Below the pieces are notes generated by a model. It did no database searches and had not been told where the DNA came from. It saw nothing but the letters and a program-made list of their open reading frames with translations. Position numbers and translations under genes: made by a program. 12,350 bases of DNA from Bacillota bacterium (lineage in GTDB: Bacteria > Bacillota > Clostridia > Lachnospirales > Lachnospiraceae): contig JAEZUR010000113.1 in assembly GCA_023420935.1 (NCBI GenBank), positions 1 to 12,350 of the forward strand. The letters run 5' to 3'. Shown piece after piece: positions 7,402-12,350 of this stretch; within the stretch, counting starts at the first letter, position 1; every line of letters starts with the position of its first letter.

Positions 7402-8577
7402 TTACTTGAAATTATCTTTTTTATAAACAAGTACAAGTCCTGATCTTTGATATACTTGAGCAACTTCCTTAAGATCCATACCACCTGCATTTGCTGCAAT
7501 TAAGTTAGAAACCCAGGTTACTCCAAAATCAACAGTTCCATTATTTACAGCAGTTGTTTCACTGATGTCTCCTCCACCTGGTACGATATTAACTTTTAAG
7601 CCAACTTCATCATAGTAACCTTTCGCTAACGCTACATAATATCCCATAAATTGAGCCTGTGGTAACCATTTTAACTGAATTGATACCTCTGTTTTTTCAA
7701 CAGCAAACTTACCATCTGTTGATGCTAAGGCATCTGTTAGATAAGAACTATCCCTAATATCATCTAATGTCATTTTACTTAATTTATCTGCAGCAGTAGA
7801 ATCATCTAACTTTATGTACTTCTTAGCAAGATCTAATGTCTGATTCATAGCAGTTTCGTCCATATTACCAAGCGCACTAACTGGATTACCATTCATATCT
7901 GTTTCTACTAATTTCTTAACTTCTGATGCCATGTATAACTGATGGTCCTCTGATACAGAAGATCCATATTCGAAACAGATCTTAGCTGCTTCCTCTGGAT
8001 TCTTAGCTGCGTAATCCCAGCCTTTCATAGAAGCATAAAGAAAAGCTTTCACTGTATTTGGATTCGCCGTAGCAAAGGCTTTTGTAGTAAAAATATTATC
8101 CTCAAGCATGGCTACACCTTCTTCATTCATATCTATGAAACCTACTGTATCGCCATAGGAATAACCACCGTCATACTCATTTTTTACAAGTCCAAGTTCA
8201 TTGTAAGTCATTGCGGATGCCAGCGTTATGGAATCATCATCAAATCCATCCATATCAAATGCCTGACTTAAGAAGGATGTATCCTGACCATATTTGGTAA
8301 GAAGCGCTTGAATCTCATACTCATTACCAAGTCCCCAGTTACCTACTTTACCTGCCAATGCAGCTGTTACAATAATATCTTCGCTACTTAACTCTTTCCC
8401 TGTGTCTGCAGTTGCTTCCACAGTAGTTTCTGGTGATTCACTTTCGGTTGTTTCCGCAGTAGATGATGCATTGGCAGGTTTGCCAGAGTCCTCTTTGGAA
8501 CCACAACCAGTCAGGAGACTAATTGTAAGAGCGGATACACATAATAAACTAACTAATTTCATTGATCTTTTTTTCAT
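7402..8577 (-). CDS. ABC transporter substrate-binding lipoprotein, NMT1/THI5-like with apparently permuted halves
   Basis: A 391-residue secreted lipoprotein. It has a basic start MKKRSMK, a hydrophobic core (8-22) and lipobox LTGC with C25, followed by a Ser/Thr/Glu-rich linker (26-66). The domain order is unusual. Residues ~68-284 (GKVGNWGLGNEYE 77-88... SAMTYNELGL 121-130... IDMNEEGVAMLED 148-160... KGWDYAAKNPEEA 185-197) are what normally form the second part of ThiY/NMT1-type binding proteins. Residues ~296-391 (VSIQLKWLPQAQFMGYYVA, GYYDEVGLKVNIV, GTVDFGVTWVS, VYQRSGLVLVYKK) are what normally come first. The protein stops exactly where the normal chain would continue into the GKKVG segment. 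The frame is intact, with GGAGGA about 7 bases before the start. It presumably captures a pyrimidine or related ring compound for the adjacent importer; the substrate is inferred from context only. Confidence 0.9.
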   Translation of the reverse strand: MKKRSMKLVSLLCVSALTISLLTGCGSKEDSGKPANASSTAETTESESPETTVEATADTGKELSSEDIIVTAALAGKVGNWGLGNEYEIQALLTKYGQDTSFLSQAFDMDGFDDDSITLASAMTYNELGLVKNEYDGGYSYGDTVGFIDMNEEGVAMLEDNIFTTKAFATANPNTVKAFLYASMKGWDYAAKNPEEAAKICFEYGSSVSEDHQLYMASEVKKLVETDMNGNPVSALGNMDETAMNQTLDLAKKYIKLDDSTAADKLSKMTLDDIRDSSYLTDALASTDGKFAVEKTEVSIQLKWLPQAQFMGYYVALAKGYYDEVGLKVNIVPGGGDISETTAVNNGTVDFGVTWVSNLIAANAGGMDLKEVAQVYQRSGLVLVYKKDNFK

Positions 8578-8643
8578 AATAAATTCCTCCTATTGAATAA
8601 GTTTTATAGTTTAATCTTTCTATCATTCAGCTTAGAAACACAC

Positions 8644-9483
8644 TTAAGTATGTTTTTTAAGCAGAATACTCTGTGAAAACATTAATATGGCATACATAAT
8701 AATTCCGATTAGGCAGGCAATGATGATATATGCCCATGCACTAGAATATTGAGCTAAAACAATATTTTCCCGAATCTGTCTTCCAACACCAATAATATAT
8801 TCTGCAAAATATTCACTTACTAGAGCACTGATAACGCTGGATGGTACTGCCACCTTTAATGCAGTAAATACATAGGGTACACTGTTAGGAAGTCGAAGTT
8901 TTTGTAAGGTTATTCGTTTGGATGCTGCATAGGAGAGCATTAAGTCTTCTGAAAATGGTTTCAATTCCGTAAGCCCTCGGTATGCATTTATACTCATATT
9001 AGCAATACATACAATCATAACTACTAATATCTTAGCTACCATACTTCGTATATCCGCTTCCTTACTCACATCCTTCGTCCAGTTAGTCATAACTGGCGCT
9101 AATGCTACAATGGGAATTGCATTAAAGGCTGCAATAATAGTCAATCCACATGCGCCCCATCTAGGAAATAAAGCAGCTAATACAGCAATACCATAACCAA
9201 TCAAGGAACCCGCAACTAACCCTGCTAACGTAACGATAACGGTTGCTTGTACATTGACCATTATTTTATCCATGTTCTCACCAATAATGGTTAAAATCCT
9301 GCTCGGTAAGGGTAAAGTAAACGTATCTGTATGTAGGACTGTATGTAGCACCTTGGTTTGCCAGAGAAACAAGAACAAAACACCGAACAAAAGCGGTAAA
9401 ACAATGGTTTCAATAGATTGCACTTTCTCATTTTCCTGCATTCTCTTCCATAAACTTTTTCTACGTTTTATTTTAGGGCTCAT
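8644..9483 (-). CDS. ABC transporter permease (SsuC/TauC/ThiX-like), second subunit
   Basis: A 279-residue inner-membrane permease of the BPD_transp_1 type. The N-terminus is basic (KIKRRKSLWKRM), followed by a first membrane helix (25-42) and further helices near 80-105, 112-132, 150-165, 208-225 and 248-272. The cytoplasmic coupling (EAA) loop is visible as LSYAASKRITLQKLRLPNS (183-201). It differs clearly in sequence from the neighbouring permease, so the transporter core is probably a heterodimer. Its ATG overlaps the stop of the upstream permease in an ATGA, indicating coupled translation. A 66-base gap separates it from the binding-protein gene, with no terminator in it. The substrate is not readable from the sequence. 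Confidence 0.92.
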   Translation of the reverse strand: MSPKIKRRKSLWKRMQENEKVQSIETIVLPLLFGVLFLFLWQTKVLHTVLHTDTFTLPLPSRILTIIGENMDKIMVNVQATVIVTLAGLVAGSLIGYGIAVLAALFPRWGACGLTIIAAFNAIPIVALAPVMTNWTKDVSKEADIRSMVAKILVVMIVCIANMSINAYRGLTELKPFSEDLMLSYAASKRITLQKLRLPNSVPYVFTALKVAVPSSVISALVSEYFAEYIIGVGRQIRENIVLAQYSSAWAYIIIACLIGIIMYAILMFSQSILLKKHT

Positions 9484-10310
9484 ACTGTTTCCTCCCTCTT
9501 CTTAAATTTTCTCTTCTGAGGTAATACCAGTCTCTCAATCAGTCCCATAAAATAGGTGCTGAATATTCCAATGAAAGCACTAAAAAATACAATTAACCAA
9601 AATACATAGATCGACATTGCATGTTTTAATGATTGAGATAGCATACTACCTAGTCCTCCATCTCCCTGTAACGTATCCACAAGAATGGAAGCGGTAATGG
9701 CCATGGGTGCTGATATTTTCAGACCAGTAAAGAAGTATGGAACGGAGTATGGAATCAATACCTTAGTGTATATGGTATATTTATTTGCTGCATAGGAATG
9801 CATTAATTCATATTTTTCTCGTTCTACTGCATTAAAACCAGCCAGTGTGTTCGTTGCTACGGGATAAAAGGTTAGAATCGCTGCGATTACGATTCGGCTA
9901 ATATTGATATCTCCTGTGATAGCTAGAATAATGGGTGCCATACCAAGGATTGGAATCATCTGTATTAACATTAGATAGGGAAATATTATTTTCTCAGCAA
10001 TCTTAGATAGTTTCATAATGAGTGCTAATACAAATCCTAACAATGTACCCATACCAAAACCAATTGCAGCTCGAAATAATGTTTTACTGGCACTTCCTAA
10101 CACAATTGCAGTTGCTGTCTTACCACTGCTTACTGGTTTACCACTACATGCTTCCCATATAATTTGATATAAGTGAGGAAGCACATTTTCAGGCGTTCGT
10201 TTGCTTACTGCAATCATAGCAGCACCAATTTCCCATATTAAAACGATAAAGATAAACCAGAGAAGCATAGGCAGCCAAGATTTTGAAGTTATACTTTTCC
10301 ATCCTTTCAT
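9480..10310 (-). CDS. ABC transporter permease (SsuC/TauC/ThiX-like), first subunit
   Basis: A 276-residue membrane permease with an N-terminal helix (13-35), a periplasmic loop to about 75, and helices around 82-99, 108-131, 138-158, 195-212 and 233-258. The coupling loop reads MHSYAANKYTIYTKVLIP (170-187) followed by PYFFTGLKI, the EAA-type signature that docks onto the ATPase. The C-terminal tail is strongly basic (KRKFKKRE). It overlaps the ATPase stop and the next permease start by four bases (ATGA) at each end, so ATPase and both permeases are translationally coupled. Together with the ATPase and lipoprotein it forms an importer of the nitrate/sulfonate/taurine/thiamine-precursor group. 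Confidence 0.92.
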   Translation of the reverse strand: MKGWKSITSKSWLPMLLWFIFIVLIWEIGAAMIAVSKRTPENVLPHLYQIIWEACSGKPVSSGKTATAIVLGSASKTLFRAAIGFGMGTLLGFVLALIMKLSKIAEKIIFPYLMLIQMIPILGMAPIILAITGDINISRIVIAAILTFYPVATNTLAGFNAVEREKYELMHSYAANKYTIYTKVLIPYSVPYFFTGLKISAPMAITASILVDTLQGDGGLGSMLSQSLKHAMSIYVFWLIVFFSAFIGIFSTYFMGLIERLVLPQKRKFKKREETV

Positions 10311-11113
10311 ACACTGCCTCCTTCGAAACTATTTCTTACTTTTAGAACCAATTCGTTAAACCGTGTTGTTTCTCTAAGTTCCAGTGTCCTTGGTCTTGGA
10401 AGGTCAATATCTACTACTGCAGATAATCTGCCAGGATGTGGTGATAATACACAAACCCTATCTGATAAAAATACTGCTTCACTAATATTGTGAGTGACAA
10501 AGATAATTGTCTTATTGGTTTTTCTCCAGATTTGAAGCAGATCTTCATGTAACTTTTCTTTTGTAAATTCATCCAAAGCGGAAAATGGTTCATCCATTAA
10601 TAATATTTCAGGACGTATGGCAAGAGCTCTAGCAATATTTACTCTTTGTTGCATACCACCACTAAGTTGAATCGGATAATGATTAGCAAATTTAGTAAGA
10701 CCAACCATGTCAAGCATTTCACTGGATCTTACATTCCGTTCCTCTTTCTTAAATTTCATTGTCTCAAGTGGAAGTTCTACATTTTTTCTAACGGTTCTCC
10801 AATCAAAGAGCACTGCACTTTGAAATACGATACCAAATTTCTGTAGTAGTCTAACTTCCTTTGGTAACATACCATCAATGTGAATGCTACCATCCGTTGG
10901 TTCTAGTAAATCTGCAATCATACGAAGCAATGTTGTTTTTCCACATCCGGATGGCCCTAACAGAGAAATGAATTCGCCTTTAAATATATCTAAATTGACT
11001 CCTGTCAACGCCTGCATATCTTTTCCCTTATTATCTTTAAACGTCATACTTAAATCCCTGATTTTTATTTGAACATTATCTTTACTATTTGTTTTTTCCA
11101 TCGCTTCCATCAT
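10307..11113 (-). CDS. ABC transporter ATP-binding protein (SsuB/TauB-like)
   Basis: A 268-residue cytoplasmic ATPase that powers the importer. Walker A is GPSGCGKTT (53-61), the Q-loop is VFQSAVLFDW (97-106, Q98), the ABC signature is LSGGMQQR (150-157), Walker B is LLMDEP (171-176), the D-loop is SALDE (178-182) and the switch histidine is H208 in VTH. The C-terminal part (LSPHPGRLSAVVDIDLPRPR) is typical of the nitrate/sulfonate/taurine ATPase branch. It is the first gene of the eight-gene unit. Start at the first of two adjacent ATGs, because AAGGAGG lies 7 bases upstream. This start is only about 21 bases from the T-tract of the leader terminator. Confidence 0.94.
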   Translation of the reverse strand: MMEAMEKTNSKDNVQIKIRDLSMTFKDNKGKDMQALTGVNLDIFKGEFISLLGPSGCGKTTLLRMIADLLEPTDGSIHIDGMLPKEVRLLQKFGIVFQSAVLFDWRTVRKNVELPLETMKFKKEERNVRSSEMLDMVGLTKFANHYPIQLSGGMQQRVNIARALAIRPEILLMDEPFSALDEFTKEKLHEDLLQIWRKTNKTIIFVTHNISEAVFLSDRVCVLSPHPGRLSAVVDIDLPRPRTLELRETTRFNELVLKVRNSFEGGSV

Positions 11114-11134
11114 TGACAGCCCTCCTTATGAACT

Positions 11135-11183
11135 AAAAAACGACAAGGCATTAAGCTGTTTAAAAGCTTCGTTGCCTTGTCGT
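11135..11183 (-). terminator. Intrinsic terminator in the leader of the ABC/pyrimidine operon (possible attenuator)
   Basis: On the minus strand ACGACAAGGCA (11183-11173) pairs perfectly over 11 bp with TGCCTTGTCGT (11150-11140). Inside it a second 5-bp helix, AAGCT/AGCTT (11169-11165 with 11157-11153), closes a 7-base loop. Five more T residues follow (11139-11135), making a run of six. It could end transcripts of the upstream dehydrogenase gene. The ATPase start codon with its own ribosome binding site follows within about 21 bases, leaving no room for a promoter between, so transcripts of the operon must pass through this hairpin. Confidence 0.85.
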
Positions 11184-11196
11184 ATCTATGTTGCAA

Positions 11197-11225
11197 AGTA
11201 TACCGATACCTTTTTTTCTTTTCAA
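11197..11225 (-). promoter_or_regulatory. Sigma-A-type promoter for the ABC/pyrimidine operon
   Basis: On the minus strand -35 TTGAAA (11225-11220), a 17-base A-rich spacer and -10 TATACT (11202-11197). Initiation would fall near 11189, about six bases before the first base of the terminator hairpin. It is the best promoter-like sequence between the dehydrogenase stop and the ATPase gene. Confidence 0.7.
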
Positions 11226-11233
11226 TACTCTGT

Positions 11234-11253
11234 AGCACAATTAGTTTTGTGCT
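11234..11253 (-). promoter_or_regulatory. Inverted repeat, candidate operator upstream of the -35
   Basis: AGCACAA (11253-11247 on the minus strand) is perfectly inverted as TTGTGCT (11240-11234), separated by six bases. Its centre is about 54 bases upstream of the predicted start site and eight bases separate it from the -35. There is no T-tract after it, so it is not a terminator. The position fits a dimeric activator or repressor site. The regulator is not encoded in this window. Confidence 0.45.
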
Positions 11254-11274
11254 GATGCACATATTGTTTATTCT

Positions 11275-12350
11275 CTATATTCCATAGACCTTTTTATAAA
11301 TATCCACACAATCTTCAACTGATACTGTTTTTCTTGTATTAGACGGACTACCGGAAGCAATAGCATCTGTTGCCATTTTATGCACCGAATTTAAGAAAGC
11401 TTCCTCTTCAATCCCATACTCTCGTAAGGTTGGGATCTGACAGGTTTTACACAACTTGGTAATCTGCTCCATAAATTTATGCGCCGCTTGTTCCTCCGTA
11501 TCTTCTTCCGATGCTGCATGCACAGCACGGCCTAAGTCAGCAAATCTTTCGTAGCAACCATCTAGTGCAAAATCCAGACATTCCTTTAAAAGCATTGCAT
11601 TTGATATACCATGAGAAACATGAAACAATGCGCCAATCGGACGACTCATCCCGTGCACAATGGTAACACTGGAATTATTAATACAGATTCCTGCCTCTAA
11701 TGCTGCAATTGACATTTCTTCCCTAGCCTTCACATCATAGCCATTGGAATAGGCTATGGGGAGATATTTCATAATTCGTTTCACTGCAGAAATGGCTAGA
11801 GAATCTGTTAATGGCATAGCCTTCGCAGATATATACGCTTCCACAGCATGTGTTAAAGCATCCAATCCTGTTGCAGCAGTAACTGATTTGGGCATATCCA
11901 TGGAAAAGTCTGGATTAATAATTGCAATCTTTGGAATCAAACAATCTCCTTTTAGAAGCATTTTAATATCTTTCTCACTATCTGTAATAACCGTAAATTT
12001 CGTACTTTCTGACCCAGTTCCAGATGTGGTTGGAATTGCTACAACAGGCGGAATCTCTCCAGTAATCATAGTCCCAATATAGTCTGCTATTTTACCAGTC
12101 TTAACTACCATTGCAGCAATTGCTTTCGCAGAATCCAGAGGACTACCTCCTCCGATGCCAATACAAAAATCACAATGACTCCTCTGGTAACATAGTACAC
12201 CTTCTTCAATCATCTGATCGGTTGGTTCCCCTGTAATTCCATCGAATACAAGATAAGCAATCTGTATTTTCTCCAATGTTTTCTTAAGACTCTCCATCAT
12301 TGGTGATTTTCCAACATGTTTACCAGTTACAATAAGAGCTCGTTTACCAC
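11275..12350 (-). CDS. Iron-containing alcohol dehydrogenase (partial, N-terminus beyond the right edge)
   Basis: About 357 residues are visible. The frame stays open to the right edge, where upstream codons read GKRALIVTGKHVGKSP, the usual N-terminal strand of the family, so the ATG at 12300 is not the true start and about 20-30 residues are missing. Numbering from that internal Met: nucleotide-binding GGGSPLDSAKA (50-60), TTSGTGSE (91-98), and metal ligands D147 and H151 (GLDALTHAVEAY), H216 (VHGM) and H230 (VSHG), with spacings equal to those in FucO. R220 (GMSRP) replaces the second His of the usual GMAHP. It catalyses NAD(P)-linked aldehyde/alcohol interconversion; the substrate is unknown. 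Reduction of malonate semialdehyde, a product of beta-alanine deamination, would suit the neighbouring operon but is speculation. It is separated from that operon by a terminator. Confidence 0.9.
   Translation of the reverse strand, partial: GKRALIVTGKHVGKSPMMESLKKTLEKIQIAYLVFDGITGEPTDQMIEEGVLCYQRSHCDFCIGIGGGSPLDSAKAIAAMVVKTGKIADYIGTMITGEIPPVVAIPTTSGTGSESTKFTVITDSEKDIKMLLKGDCLIPKIAIINPDFSMDMPKSVTAATGLDALTHAVEAYISAKAMPLTDSLAISAVKRIMKYLPIAYSNGYDVKAREEMSIAALEAGICINNSSVTIVHGMSRPIGALFHVSHGISNAMLLKECLDFALDGCYERFADLGRAVHAASEEDTEEQAAHKFMEQITKLCKTCQIPTLREYGIEEEAFLNSVHKMATDAIASGSPSNTRKTVSVEDCVDIYKKVYGI

Noticed and set aside
7402..8577. Two fused half-genes or a broken binding protein
   Set aside because: The frame is continuous with its own ribosome binding site, signal peptide and lipobox. 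Both halves are complete and well conserved, and no leftover half lies in the 18 or 66 bases on either side, so a permuted intact protein fits better than decay.
11135..11253. Known riboswitch class (purine, PreQ1, guanidine, TPP) in the leader
   Set aside because: I recognise no conserved aptamer core. The predicted transcript has only about six bases before the terminator hairpin, leaving no space for an aptamer unless transcription starts further upstream.

Overview
The window is low-GC DNA and every supported gene lies on the minus strand. The left edge holds the 5' end of a 16S rRNA gene. Its first bases (a GAACGAAGCATTTA-type sequence just after the universal 5' primer site), the strong AGGAGG ribosome binding sites and the low GC suggest a clostridial Firmicute, most likely Lachnospiraceae (Clostridium cluster XIVa). 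I cannot name the species.

Layout, read in the direction of transcription (right to left). (1) 12350-11275: an iron-dependent alcohol dehydrogenase, cut by the window edge. (2) 11253-2395: an apparent eight-gene transcription unit. It opens with a candidate operator, a near-consensus promoter and a terminator hairpin inside the leader. It then encodes an ABC importer (ATPase, two permeases, lipoprotein binding protein), a dihydropyrimidinase/hydantoinase, a PreA-type dihydropyrimidine dehydrogenase, an M20-family N-carbamoyl amidohydrolase and a cytidylate-kinase-like protein, and it closes with a clear intrinsic terminator. (3) 2208-558: a VTT-domain membrane protein and a GT4 glycosyltransferase that resembles glycolipid synthases, probably cotranscribed. 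(4) 470-1: tandem rRNA promoters, a structured leader and the start of 16S rRNA.

The central unit looks like a self-contained reductive pyrimidine catabolism module. The importer would bring in a pyrimidine or related ring compound. PreA and the hydantoinase would interconvert uracil or thymine, the dihydropyrimidine and the N-carbamoyl-beta-amino acid. The amidohydrolase would release beta-alanine (or beta-aminoisobutyrate), CO2 and ammonia. No PreT-type NAD(P)H/FAD subunit is present. Instead PreA carries an N-terminal cysteine-rich domain like that of PreT or eukaryotic DPD, so its electron partner is an open question.

The most unusual observation is the substrate-binding lipoprotein. Its two NMT1/THI5-type halves are in reversed order: the segment that is normally C-terminal follows the signal peptide, and the segment that is normally N-terminal ends the protein. 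That is what a circular permutation would give. The second is the leader of this unit: the only promoter I can find lies upstream of a strong intrinsic terminator that ends about 21 bases before the first start codon, so the operon must be transcribed through it. This implies regulated termination.
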